Of a stretch of 28,238 nucleotides of DNA, positions 21,272 to 27,538 are shown piece by piece; positions within the stretch are counted from its first letter, which is position 1; the number at the start of each line of letters is the position of its first letter. The position numbers and the translations under genes are program-made. Under the pieces are notes generated by a model. It searched no databases, had not been told where the DNA came from, and worked only from the letters and a program-made list of their open reading frames with translations. The stretch comes from a virus, in IMG/VR virus record IMGVR_UViG_3300041585_000076, positions 1-28,238 of that record. One strand, written 5' to 3'.

Positions 21272-21993
21272 TGACTAAATTACTACGCTCTAAAGATAGA
21301 AAAGTCGCTAACGCCGTATCTCCTAATGGTAAGACTGCAACAATTGCTAACACTTTTGGGCTACCCGCAGGAAAAGCATACTCTTGTCCTGGAGCCACGA
21401 GCATATGCGAAAGCGTATGCTACGCAGGAAAGTTAGAAAAGGTATTCCCTAGTGTAAAGAAGAATTTATTACATAACTGGGAATTGTTACGCAATGCAGA
21501 TATTGAAACTATGACTATCCTATTGGATGAGATGATAAAGGACTTCCGCAAGGATTGTGAAAAGAAAAACGCTAAAATGTTATTCCGCATTCACTGGGAC
21601 GGCGATTTTTTTAATGATATTTATACCTATGCTTGGAAAAATGTTATTGAAAATAATACTGATATTCAATTTTGGGTTTATACTCGCGTAAAGTCTGCAG
21701 CCCTAATTCTAAAAAATATAACTAACCTATCATTATATTATTCAACCGATGATGAGAATAAAGAAATAGCATTTGATTTAAAGCGTAATGAAAAAATAAA
21801 ATTGGCATACTTAGGAAAAACATTCGACTTAACTAAAAATAGTATGTTGGAGCTAACTGGTAAGCCTGGGGCTAAATGTCCTGAAAATTTAAAGTCAATT
21901 CCATTAATTTCAACTAATGGCAGCGCGTGTGTATCTTGCGGATTATGTGTATACGGTAAGGCGGATATTAGATTTTCATCAAGTAAAAAATGA
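21271..21993 (+). CDS. GP88 family phage protein
   Basis: 240 residues from ATG 21271 (overlaps the previous stop; an upstream ATG at 21253 lies inside the previous gene). SKDRKVANAVSPNGKTATIA, then SCPGATSICESVCYAG and RIHWDGDFFN are hallmarks of the GP88 family named after a mycobacteriophage protein. Cysteines C39, C46, C50 near the N-terminus and CVSCGLC (C220, C223, C226) at the C-terminus could together hold a metal or Fe-S cluster (inference). The biochemical function is not established to my knowledge; it may be nucleic-acid linked. Confidence 0.85.
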   Translation: MTKLLRSKDRKVANAVSPNGKTATIANTFGLPAGKAYSCPGATSICESVCYAGKLEKVFPSVKKNLLHNWELLRNADIETMTILLDEMIKDFRKDCEKKNAKMLFRIHWDGDFFNDIYTYAWKNVIENNTDIQFWVYTRVKSAALILKNITNLSLYYSTDDENKEIAFDLKRNEKIKLAYLGKTFDLTKNSMLELTGKPGAKCPENLKSIPLISTNGSACVSCGLCVYGKADIRFSSSKK

Positions 21994-22088
21994 TATACGA
22001 TATTATTGGGGCCCTGGGAGGGATAGTGATCATACTAGTATCCTTGTCACCCTTTATTCTTGCATGTTATATATTTTTTAAAGATTAA
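21990..22088 (+). CDS. Small membrane protein
   Basis: 32 residues with one hydrophobic segment (IIGALGGIVIILVSLSPFIL). ATGA overlap with GP88. Function unknown. Confidence 0.5.
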   Translation: MIYDIIGALGGIVIILVSLSPFILACYIFFKD

Positions 22089-22096
22089 CGGCGTGT

Positions 22097-22118
22097 TAGC
22101 TTGACAACCGTCAAGCTA
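22097..22118. promoter_or_regulatory. Hairpin/dyad TAGCTTGAC-aacc-GTCAAGCTA
   Basis: Nine-base perfect arms, extendable by one or two pairs, in the position of the CGACTTG palindrome of copies 1 and 2 and after the same GGCGTGT. The arms differ but stay self-complementary, which points to a conserved structure rather than conserved sequence. Confidence 0.5.
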
Positions 22119-22132
22119 GCCCGTATATATAG

Positions 22133-22172
22133 GGGGTTATCCACAGTCTTATGAACACTTGTGGAAAACCCC
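22133..22172. promoter_or_regulatory. Inverted pair of DnaA boxes
   Basis: TTATCCACA (22137-22145, perfect DnaA box) and TTTTCCACA on the other strand (22160-22168) lie in an imperfect inverted repeat, GGGGTTATCCACAG / CTTGTGGAAAACCCC. Host DnaA could bind here. Confidence 0.55.
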
Positions 22173-22180
22173 TGAAAAAA

Positions 22181-22196
22181 TGTGAGATTAAACACA
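22181..22196. promoter_or_regulatory. Crp/GlxR-type box
   Basis: TGTGAGATTAAACACA, one mismatch; centre 62.5 bases before the -10 at 22251. Confidence 0.5.
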
Positions 22197-22234
22197 GAAA
22201 AATTTTTGCGACACGCCGATGTTAAAATTGTAAA

Positions 22235-22256
22235 TGTCAGACCGTTACGCTATAAT
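22235..22256 (+). promoter_or_regulatory. TGTCAG-N10-TATAAT promoter
   Basis: Perfect. The leader is CAACGAAGGAG before ATG 22287. Confidence 0.7.
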
Positions 22257-22286
22257 TCTCTTATACCAACAACGAAGGAGAAATAA

Positions 22287-22556
22287 ATGACAATGACTCA
22301 ACTAGATACAACTAACTGGGTTTCATACCCTTTCACAGTAAGCGGAATTGACTTTGTTTCTAAAGTTAATCCTGAAAGTTCAATAGGTATTAAAGTAAGT
22401 TTTATTCCTGTTGAAATGTTTAACTCAATGAATAGCGAAGCAGTTCTTGACATCATAGGCAACCCGTCTCTATTGTCTGCCGATAAATTAAAATCTGAGT
22501 TAGTTCGTGTTAATCATAGCGCAAGCGAAGCAATAATTGAATTGGCAGGTGAGTAA
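22287..22556 (+). CDS. Small hypothetical protein
   Basis: 89 residues: TTNWVSYPFTVSGIDFVSKV, MFNSMNSEAVLDIIGNPSLL, and HSASEAIIELAGE at the end. A beta N-terminal half and a helical C-terminal half. Strong SD GAAGGAG. Not recognised. Confidence 0.7.
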   Translation: MTMTQLDTTNWVSYPFTVSGIDFVSKVNPESSIGIKVSFIPVEMFNSMNSEAVLDIIGNPSLLSADKLKSELVRVNHSASEAIIELAGE

Positions 22557-22558
22557 TA

Positions 22559-22723
22559 ATGAGTAAAAAAGTTTGGAATTCATCACTTACCGCTGAAGAT
22601 GTAGCGAGTCTATCATCAGGACAACAAGAAGAGTTATTTGAAAACTTAAACGATGCAGTCATGTATGCTTGCCAAGAGTTCGGTTTATTTTCTGATGAAG
22701 AAGATGAAGAGGAGGAGGACTAA
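22559..22723 (+). CDS. Small protein with poly-acidic tail
   Basis: 54 residues ending FSDEEDEEEED; the body SLTAEDVASLSSGQQEELFE is helical. Two bases after the previous stop. The acidic tail could mimic DNA charge or simply keep it soluble. Confidence 0.65.
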   Translation: MSKKVWNSSLTAEDVASLSSGQQEELFENLNDAVMYACQEFGLFSDEEDEEEED

Positions 22724-22725
22724 AA

Positions 22726-22908
22726 ATGATGACACGAAAAGACTATGTAGCAACCGCAGAAATTCTAAATAAAAATGCTGATGAGTTAGGTTCTAACTTA
22801 TTGGACACACTTGCAAATCAATTTATTGAAATGTTTGAAAATGATAACCCAGGATTTAACGCTGAAAGATTTTGGGAAGCGTGTTTCAAGGAGAGTGAGA
22901 GAGTATGA
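22726..22908 (+). CDS. MTRKDYVATAEILN-type small phage protein, copy 2
   Basis: 60 residues, paralogue of 20593-20778: identical over the first 15 residues, then diverged but keeping DNPxF and the final aromatic helix (RFWEACFKESERV). Duplication within the same arm. Its stop overlaps the next start (ATGA). Confidence 0.75.
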   Translation: MMTRKDYVATAEILNKNADELGSNLLDTLANQFIEMFENDNPGFNAERFWEACFKESERV

Positions 22909-23048
22909 TTTTAGATACTGGAACATTAATTGGAATTTGTATTGCACTTACTAGTTCAATTATTGCTATGGTTTCATTTTATTTAGTCAATGTACAACTA
23001 GAAAAAGAAAATCGCCGTTTGCAAATTGAATTGGCAGGTAAGCAATAA
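22905..23048 (+). CDS. Membrane protein with short coiled coil
   Basis: 47 residues: a membrane segment (GTLIGICIALTSSIIAMVSF) followed by QLEKENRRLQIELAGK, a coiled-coil type helix. The size and plan are like small phage spanin- or Rz-like or anti-holin proteins, but no lipobox or partner is seen. Function unknown. Confidence 0.6.
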   Translation: MILDTGTLIGICIALTSSIIAMVSFYLVNVQLEKENRRLQIELAGKQ

Positions 23049-23329
23049 TGGGATACACAACTGCGTTAGAATTATCAGATAGCGGAATGGACTTAGAATC
23101 GTCTATTGGTATGCACCTTAGAATGAATCACTATCCACCCGTTCCGCTTGCTATGGTGCAACCCTGTATTGATGCTATTGATGCTTATTGGGAAGGTAAC
23201 TATGAATTAAAAATAGACTTACCTAAAGACATAACTTGGCGAGGCAATAACTATGCCACCGCGTCCGCTATTATTGATGCCCACCACTTAGACGCTTGGC
23301 TAGTGGATACAGAAGGCTACGAGGACTAG
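23048..23329 (+). CDS. Conserved actinophage protein (NHYPPVP motif)
   Basis: 93 residues. LHLRMNHYPPVPLAMV-type phrase (HLRMNHYPPVPLAMVQPCID) and YATASAIIDAHHLDAWL are known to me from many actinobacteriophage small proteins. No function is established. The start overlaps the previous stop (TAATG). Last gene before the module at 23338. Confidence 0.75.
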   Translation: MGYTTALELSDSGMDLESSIGMHLRMNHYPPVPLAMVQPCIDAIDAYWEGNYELKIDLPKDITWRGNNYATASAIIDAHHLDAWLVDTEGYED

Positions 23330-23337
23330 CGATCTTA

Positions 23338-23367
23338 GTAGGCGTGTGAGATTACTCACACGCCTAC
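23338..23367. terminator. 13-bp perfect hairpin containing a Crp-type box
   Basis: Arms GTAGGCGTGTGAG and CTCACACGCCTAC around ATTA. No T run follows, so it is either a factor-assisted terminator or an operator. The centre is TGTGAGATTACTCACA (23345-23360). Confidence 0.55.
23345..23360. promoter_or_regulatory. Crp/GlxR-type box within a hairpin
   Basis: TGTGAGATTACTCACA, perfect half-sites; centre 134.5 bases before the -10 at 23487, farther than the others. Confidence 0.5.
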
Positions 23368-23430
23368 GCCCGCAATAGCTGCGGGGTCGGGCGTGTCGTT
23401 AAGAGTGTGAGATTAATCACCCTGGAATTT
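23368..23430. repeat. Intergenic GC-rich element, copy 4
   Basis: CCCGCA-ATAGC-TGCGGG hairpin, GGTCGGGCGTGTCGTTAAGA, box and CTGGAATTT. Confidence 0.75.
23406..23421. promoter_or_regulatory. Crp/GlxR-type box inside element copy 4
   Basis: TGTGAGATTAATCACC; centre 73.5 bases before the -10 at 23487. Confidence 0.5.
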
Positions 23431-23470
23431 ACAGGCTTGCAGTCTCAAATAGTAAGATTGGGCTGGTAAA

Positions 23471-23492
23471 TGTCAGTCCTTAATGTTATAAT
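23471..23492 (+). promoter_or_regulatory. TGTCAG-N10-TATAAT promoter
   Basis: Perfect. The leader is AGAAAAGAGG before ATG 23521, less like the CAACGAAAGG type. The ATG at 23470 inside TGTCAG is not a gene start. Confidence 0.65.
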
Positions 23493-23520
23493 TACAACCT
23501 ACACAGAAAAGAGGCAAAAA

Positions 23521-23703
23521 ATGGCAGTAGATAACTTCACTTATCAGGTTGGTGATTTATTCACCACTCTAAAGTCAAAAAAGACAGGCGTGATTAAAGA
23601 AATCCACCCACAACCATCTGGCTCGGTGCGTGTGCTACTAGAAATGCCAACAAAGGAAACTCGTTGGACTTCAGTGTCCGCTAATTCCCTGCTAGGCGCA
23701 TAA
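23521..23703 (+). CDS. Small SH3-like beta protein
   Basis: 60 residues from ATG 23521 (SD GAGG). YQVGDLFTTLKSKKTGVIKE, then SGSVRVLLEMPTKETRWTSV is the pattern of a small SH3-like barrel ('GDLF...KTGVI...VRVLLE...TRWTSV') seen in phage proteins. Function unknown; nucleic-acid or protein binding possible. Confidence 0.65.
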   Translation: MAVDNFTYQVGDLFTTLKSKKTGVIKEIHPQPSGSVRVLLEMPTKETRWTSVSANSLLGA

Positions 23704-23710
23704 GTAATGG

Positions 23711-23735
23711 GGTGGGACTGCTTGTCAGTCCCACC
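23711..23735. promoter_or_regulatory. 10-bp perfect inverted repeat overlapping a promoter
   Basis: GGTGGGACTG-cttgt-CAGTCCCACC. Its right arm includes the CAG of TGTCAG and most of the 10-base spacer of the promoter at 23723. As RNA it would end the previous transcript; as DNA it could be an operator. Confidence 0.6.
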
Positions 23736-23744
23736 TGCTATACT
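23723..23744 (+). promoter_or_regulatory. TGTCAG-N10-TATACT promoter
   Basis: The leader is ACCAACGAAAGG before ATG 23777, the best match to the loop of the candidate sRNA at 27539-27634. No Crp-type box. Confidence 0.65.
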
Positions 23745-23776
23745 AACAACTTAACCAACCAACGAAAGGTATCAAA

Positions 23777-24202
23777 ATGGCACAAAGAGGAAAAGCAATT
23801 AGCGTAAAGATAGCAACACCTAAAGTAATTAAGGCACTTGAAAGTGCACTTGTTAAGTTAAACCTTAACTACTCATCACAAGAAGCAAACGAAGCAAAAT
23901 ACGACAAAGCCGTAAAACAATACAACAAAGAAATCGCAAAACTTGCTATGACTCAATTTTCTAAAGCAGAAAATGTCAGAGTAAATGTTCGTTCGTGGAA
24001 TAAATCAGTTAATGTTGATTTTGATTTACCATACGGCTTAGTCACTTTCCCTGAAGAGCCAACTCGTGACTATGAGTCAATTCACTTCAGCACTTATCGT
24101 GAGTCAAAGCAAGAATTAGAAAATGCAATTTCAATTCTTAAAATGACAGATGAGGAAACAGTTTCCACATCAACTTATCAAGCGGTAGCCCGTTATCTAT
24201 AA
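23777..24202 (+). CDS. Hypothetical protein, 141 residues
   Basis: A helical N-terminal half rich in Lys and Ala (RGKAISVKIATPKVIKALES, YDKAVKQYNKEIAKLAMTQF), then a beta part with VRVNVRSWNKSVNVDFDLPY and a helical end (SKQELENAISILKMTDEETV). No known motif. One of the larger products in the arm, with its own promoter and a strong leader, so probably abundant. Confidence 0.7.
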   Translation: MAQRGKAISVKIATPKVIKALESALVKLNLNYSSQEANEAKYDKAVKQYNKEIAKLAMTQFSKAENVRVNVRSWNKSVNVDFDLPYGLVTFPEEPTRDYESIHFSTYRESKQELENAISILKMTDEETVSTSTYQAVARYL

Positions 24203-24262
24203 TTAAATAAACAACCTGAGTATGTTGCTAAACTACTCACTAACTACTATCAAAGGAACAAA

Positions 24263-24496
24263 ATGCAAAATCGATTTAAGATACAAATGTTTGATGAAGT
24301 AAAATCAAACGATATCACAATGTATTCTGATGAAGGATATGACAATGAATCTCTTAAGGAGTTAGTTTTTTCTAACTTAAAAAAGTTTGACGGAAATGTA
24401 AAAGCATTTGTCTATGATCAAAAAAACAAAAAGAAAACATCTGCGGCATTCTTTCCTATGGAAACAGTAAACTACGTAAAAAATCTAATAAAATAA
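24263..24496 (+). CDS. Small basic hypothetical protein
   Basis: 77 residues: MQNRFKIQMFDEVKSNDITM, then FDGNVKAFVYDQKNKKKTSA. A basic alpha/beta protein; SD AAAGGA. The 60-base gap upstream has only a weak TGC-TAAACT, so it may be read from the 23723 promoter. Confidence 0.65.
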   Translation: MQNRFKIQMFDEVKSNDITMYSDEGYDNESLKELVFSNLKKFDGNVKAFVYDQKNKKKTSAAFFPMETVNYVKNLIK

Positions 24497-24554
24497 TAAT
24501 AAGACCTGGGTATGTCTTTAAAATTCCCAGCTTGGCCCGCAATAATGTGGGGGG

Positions 24555-24584
24555 TTATCCACAGGTTTAAGAGGGTTATCCACA
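24555..24584. promoter_or_regulatory. Two direct DnaA boxes, 21 bases apart
   Basis: TTATCCACA at 24555-24563 and 24576-24584, same strand, both preceded by GGG. The 21-base period puts them on one face of the helix. They lie just upstream of a Crp-type box and the DUF932 promoter. Confidence 0.6.
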
Positions 24585-24596
24585 ATCCCTGAAATT

Positions 24597-24612
24597 TGTG
24601 AGATTAATCACA
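24597..24612. promoter_or_regulatory. Crp/GlxR-type box
   Basis: TGTGAGATTAATCACA, perfect; centre 62.5 bases before the -10 at 24667. Preceded by CCCTGAAATT. Confidence 0.6.
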
Positions 24613-24650
24613 TTATACAATTTGGACATCTTATACTTAGCCGTATACAA

Positions 24651-24672
24651 TGTCATACCCCTATGTTATACT
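24651..24672 (+). promoter_or_regulatory. TGTCAT-N10-TATACT promoter
   Basis: One mismatch in the upstream element. The leader is CTAACAAAGGAG before ATG 24703. Confidence 0.6.
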
Positions 24673-24702
24673 AAATCTAACAACCTAACAAAGGAGAAAA
24701 AA

Positions 24703-25710
24703 ATGGCTCATAATCTCGAAATCAAAAATGGCGAAGTAGCATTTGCATTGCGTGGCGCACCTGCGTGGCACAATCTTGCTAATCGAATTTTTACAAAAGA
24801 TGAGGAAGTTACTACATCTTTAATGCTTAGCGAAGCAAAATTATCAAACTGGAATGTTCGCTTATCTCCACTTACCAACCACATTTCAGAATCTTGGAAT
24901 GATGTATCTAATGCGTCTCTTGTAATTCGCGATAACCCTTTCAATGGCGAAACCGATGTTCTTGCTACTGTTGGAAAGCGTTACAAGCCTGTGCAAAATG
25001 AAGAGTTATTTCAATTTGCAGACGCTATCCACGACGCCGACCCTGCTTGCCGTTGGGAATCTGCTGGTTCATTAAAGAAGGGTAAAGTTGTATTTGGAAC
25101 TGTGGACATTCCACGCACTATGGTGTTAGACCCACAAGGTGCTAATGATGAGACAAAACTTTATCTTATCGTATGGACATCACACGACGGCTCTGTTGCC
25201 GTTCAAGCAGCCGTTACCCCTGTTCGTGTTGTATGCCAAAACACTTTGAACTTTGCTGTAAATAATGCTAAGCAATCATTCAAAATTCGACACACACAAT
25301 CTGTTGAGGGTAGAATTCAAGTTGCTCGTGAAACTCTAGGGCTTGCTCTAGGCTACTTTGATGAATTTGAAAAGGAAGCACAAGCACTTTATTCTCAGTC
25401 AATTACTGACGCTGAATTCTCAAAATTGATTCAGACAATTTATCCAAAGCCAGCAGAAGGTTCTGCAAAAGTTGCGCTAACTAAATGGGAAAATAAGGTT
25501 GTGCTACTTGATGAACTTTATCACAATTCACCAACTAACGCCACAATCAAGGGAACTAAGTGGGGCGCATTCAATGCGCTAACTGAACGCCTAGACTATT
25601 TCCGTTCAGGTCGTGGAAATTCTGAAACACTTATGGCAGGTGCTTCAGGATTTGACCCAATCATTACCGCAGAAAAAAATAAAATTAAAAAATTAATTTC
25701 TGCGTTCTAA
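24703..25710 (+). CDS. DUF932 phage/plasmid-like protein
   Basis: 335 residues from ATG 24703 (SD AAAGGAG); the longer frame from 24598 would run through the promoter. VAFALRGAPAWHNLANRIFT, then WNVRLSPL, LATVGKRYKPVQNEELFQFA and VQAAVTPVRVVCQNTLNFAV are the marks of DUF932 (TIGR03299-type), widespread in phages and plasmids. RSGRGNSETLMAGASGFDPI stands near the end. The function is not known with certainty; links with replication or recombination have been proposed. It has DnaA boxes and a Crp-type box upstream. Confidence 0.88.
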   Translation: MAHNLEIKNGEVAFALRGAPAWHNLANRIFTKDEEVTTSLMLSEAKLSNWNVRLSPLTNHISESWNDVSNASLVIRDNPFNGETDVLATVGKRYKPVQNEELFQFADAIHDADPACRWESAGSLKKGKVVFGTVDIPRTMVLDPQGANDETKLYLIVWTSHDGSVAVQAAVTPVRVVCQNTLNFAVNNAKQSFKIRHTQSVEGRIQVARETLGLALGYFDEFEKEAQALYSQSITDAEFSKLIQTIYPKPAEGSAKVALTKWENKVVLLDELYHNSPTNATIKGTKWGAFNALTERLDYFRSGRGNSETLMAGASGFDPIITAEKNKIKKLISAF

Positions 25711-25749
25711 ATAATAAAATTCCTGAGCAAGAATTAAAACTGCTCGCAA

Positions 25750-25823
25750 GATTCCATAGATCAATTGGTTAGATCGCTACCCTGTCACGGTAGAGGCTGC
25801 GGGTTCAAGTCCCGTTGGAATCG
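25750..25823 (+). tRNA. tRNA-Asp (anticodon GUC)
   Basis: 74 bases: acceptor GATTCCA/TGGAATC (7 pairs), D stem GATC/GATC with TTGG in the loop, anticodon stem CTACC/GGTAG with loop CTGTCAC, T stem GCGGG/CCCGT with TTCAAGT. Discriminator G, no encoded CCA. It follows the DUF932 gene. Confidence 0.93.
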
Positions 25824-25881
25824 CTAGGAGTGTCGACTTGACAAGTTGACAGCTGGCCCGCAATTTTAAGGGACACAAAAG

Positions 25882-25897
25882 TGTGTTACGGATCACA
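25882..25897. promoter_or_regulatory. Degenerate Crp/GlxR-type box
   Basis: TGTGTTACGGATCACA, one mismatch; centre 53.5 bases before the -10 at 25943. A GTGTCGACTTGACAAG palindrome like that of copy 1 lies upstream at about 25830-25845. Confidence 0.45.
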
Positions 25898-25926
25898 TAA
25901 AATTTCCCCCAGATTCTATTGACTTA

Positions 25927-25948
25927 TGTCAGTGGCATCCGCTATACT
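25927..25948 (+). promoter_or_regulatory. TGTCAG-N10-TATACT promoter, leaderless output
   Basis: The -10 ends 7 bases before ATG 25956, so this member of the family probably makes a leaderless mRNA. Confidence 0.6.
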
Positions 25949-25955
25949 TCCTACT

Positions 25956-26555
25956 ATGACAACGAAACAATATGACAAAACAACCCTAGTATGCACCAAC
26001 ACCATGTCATGCGACGCCACCCTGTATGTAACATCTAAGTGGTTTGACATACATTCACACGGTGCTTGCCCTGCATGCGGAGCAAACCTGTTGATAGTAT
26101 CGGATACAATACAACCTAACCTAACGAAAGAAGAGCAAATGGAAACAGAAACAGGAGTCTTCACAACTGAGTTCTTGCTAAACAAGATCGCAGAAATGCA
26201 GGCAGATAAAAATGAACAAGATACACTCATCAAGCAATTAGAGCATGCAAAAGAAAGTCTATACAAATCAGTTAACGGATACCACACAAAAGAACAATGG
26301 CTTCTTGATTACCTAATAAATAACTATGATGAACTTGAGCAACACGCACAGGTCATTGCAGATATTTTTGGAATTGCATTAACTAAGGAAGTTGAATACG
26401 ACGTTACTATCACTGCCCGTATTGTCGTTGAGGTTTCAATGGATGAAGTTGACAGTGTTGAAGATTTTATTTCAAGCAATGTCAGCGTTGATTCTTATAC
26501 CTCAGAGATGACTATTATGAATCACGAAATTCAAGATGTAGTTGAGGTGAAATAA
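25956..26555 (+). CDS. Zinc-ribbon plus coiled-coil protein with internal start
   Basis: 199 residues from ATG 25956, placed at the predicted transcription start; an ATG at 25926 lies inside the promoter. Residues about 13-48 hold VCTNTMSCDA, HSHGACPACG: a zinc ribbon. After the leader-like DNA coding NLTKEEQ, Met62 at 26140 starts METETGVFTTEFLLNKIAEM, a helical coiled-coil region, then YDVTITARIVVEVSMDEVDS and a beta C-terminus. Upstream of 26140 the DNA reads AACGAAAGAAGAGCAAATG, a standard leader, so a 138-residue form probably also exists. It looks like two genes fused in frame. Function unknown. Confidence 0.65.
   Translation: MTTKQYDKTTLVCTNTMSCDATLYVTSKWFDIHSHGACPACGANLLIVSDTIQPNLTKEEQMETETGVFTTEFLLNKIAEMQADKNEQDTLIKQLEHAKESLYKSVNGYHTKEQWLLDYLINNYDELEQHAQVIADIFGIALTKEVEYDVTITARIVVEVSMDEVDSVEDFISSNVSVDSYTSEMTIMNHEIQDVVEVK
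26089..26110 (+). promoter_or_regulatory. Degenerate internal promoter before Met62
   Basis: TGTTGA-N10-TACAAT followed by AACGAAAGAAG and ATG 26140. The upstream element is poor, the -10 and leader are good. Confidence 0.4.
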
Positions 26556-26758
26556 TGTACTTTGAACTTACCGCTCCGTCTCAGATTGCCCTGCAGAGGG
26601 CTTTATGGGATGCTGAGATAATCGGATTAGACCCAGAGTTAATGTCAGCATTGACTTTCAACATTGGAACTGGTAGTATTGAGAAAGTAAGTAGGATTCG
26701 TGATAAGTATAACTTAATTGAATCTTACTGGTCAGATAAACAGGCAACAGGATACTAG
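26555..26758 (+). CDS. Small hypothetical protein
   Basis: 67 residues: MYFELTAPSQIALQRALWDA, LMSALTFNIGTGSIEKVSRI. Helical with a Gly turn. TAATG junction with the previous gene. I have seen similar small proteins in actinophages but cannot name a family. Confidence 0.65.
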   Translation: MYFELTAPSQIALQRALWDAEIIGLDPELMSALTFNIGTGSIEKVSRIRDKYNLIESYWSDKQATGY

Positions 26759-26766
26759 GAGATAAA

Positions 26767-26913
26767 ATGTCAGATTACAAAGATGGTTTTGAGGACGGGT
26801 ATAAGTTTGCTCGTGAGGAGATGATGGAGAAGTTATCAGAGATTGATATTGCTGATATTGATTCTTGGATTCTTGACCGTCTTTCTGAGATGATTGAGGG
26901 AGGTGCATTGTGA
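26767..26913 (+). CDS. Acidic helical small protein
   Basis: 48 residues: MSDYKDGFEDGYKFAREEMM is a 'GFEDGYKxAREE' helix common in phage small proteins, followed by SWILDRLSEMIEGGAL. SD TAGGAGA. TGATG junction with the next gene. Confidence 0.65.
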   Translation: MSDYKDGFEDGYKFAREEMMEKLSEIDIADIDSWILDRLSEMIEGGAL

Positions 26914-27101
26914 TGACTGAATGGCTTAAGTGTGATCAATGTACAGCCCAAGCCATGTGGGAAGCTAAGAAAGATTCTTTCTCATTATATTTTTGCGGGC
27001 ATCACAAAAATTTGCAGGGTGAAACCCTTGTGGACTGGGCACAAAAAATGGTACAATTGCTAAACTACGAAAAAAAACAACAACTAGAAACGGCGGAATA
27101 A
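26913..27101 (+). CDS. DUF7455-like zinc-ribbon protein
   Basis: 62 residues from ATG 26913 (overlapping the previous stop). LKCDQCTAQAMWEAKKDSFS and LYFCGHHKNL give CxxC ... CxxH, the pattern 'CDxCxAxA...LxFCGHH' of a zinc-binding family widespread in actinobacteria and their phages. Function unknown; the fold probably binds one zinc. Confidence 0.75.
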   Translation: MTEWLKCDQCTAQAMWEAKKDSFSLYFCGHHKNLQGETLVDWAQKMVQLLNYEKKQQLETAE

Positions 27102-27103
27102 AT

Positions 27104-27508
27104 ATGGGAGACAGAGCAAACTTTGGGTTTACACAATCCAACGGCGATACAATCATAGTATATGGACACTGGGCAGGCTCGGGAATGCTGGACCTATTAG
27201 CACGAGCAGTTGATAAGGCACGCTCTAGGTGGTCGGATGAATCATATGCAACACGCATTGCTATATCTAATTTAATTCAAGATGAGTGGACCAGCGAAAC
27301 TGGATGGGGAATGCTAGTTAATCAGCGAGGGGACAATGAGCATAAGATTCCAATCGTCAACTTTGACTTAGGAACTTTTAGTCTTCATGGAGAGGCTACA
27401 TTTAGCGATAGCAATAAAATTAAGGGTGTTGTAGATGAACCCTTGTTTGTTAGTACTTTAGACTCATTTGTATCTAAGTATGCTAAGGAATTGATTCTAG
27501 TAGATTAA
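27104..27508 (+). CDS. Conserved actinophage MGDRANF protein
   Basis: 134 residues. MGDRANFGFTQSNGDTIIVY, GHWAGSGMLDLL, WSDESYATRIAISNLIQDEW, and NQRGDNEHKIPIVNFD are all conserved phrases of a family I know from many actinobacteriophages. No function is known. It lies two bases after the previous stop, and its 3' region carries the structured RNA at 27539-27634. Confidence 0.82.
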   Translation: MGDRANFGFTQSNGDTIIVYGHWAGSGMLDLLARAVDKARSRWSDESYATRIAISNLIQDEWTSETGWGMLVNQRGDNEHKIPIVNFDLGTFSLHGEATFSDSNKIKGVVDEPLFVSTLDSFVSKYAKELILVD

Positions 27509-27538
27509 TTTAAGGGTGCCTCTAAGAGTCCGCAAGGG

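Noticed and set aside
18628-23430. CRISPR array from the spaced repeats
   Set aside because: Copies are hundreds to thousands of bases apart with genes between them, and no cas genes are seen.
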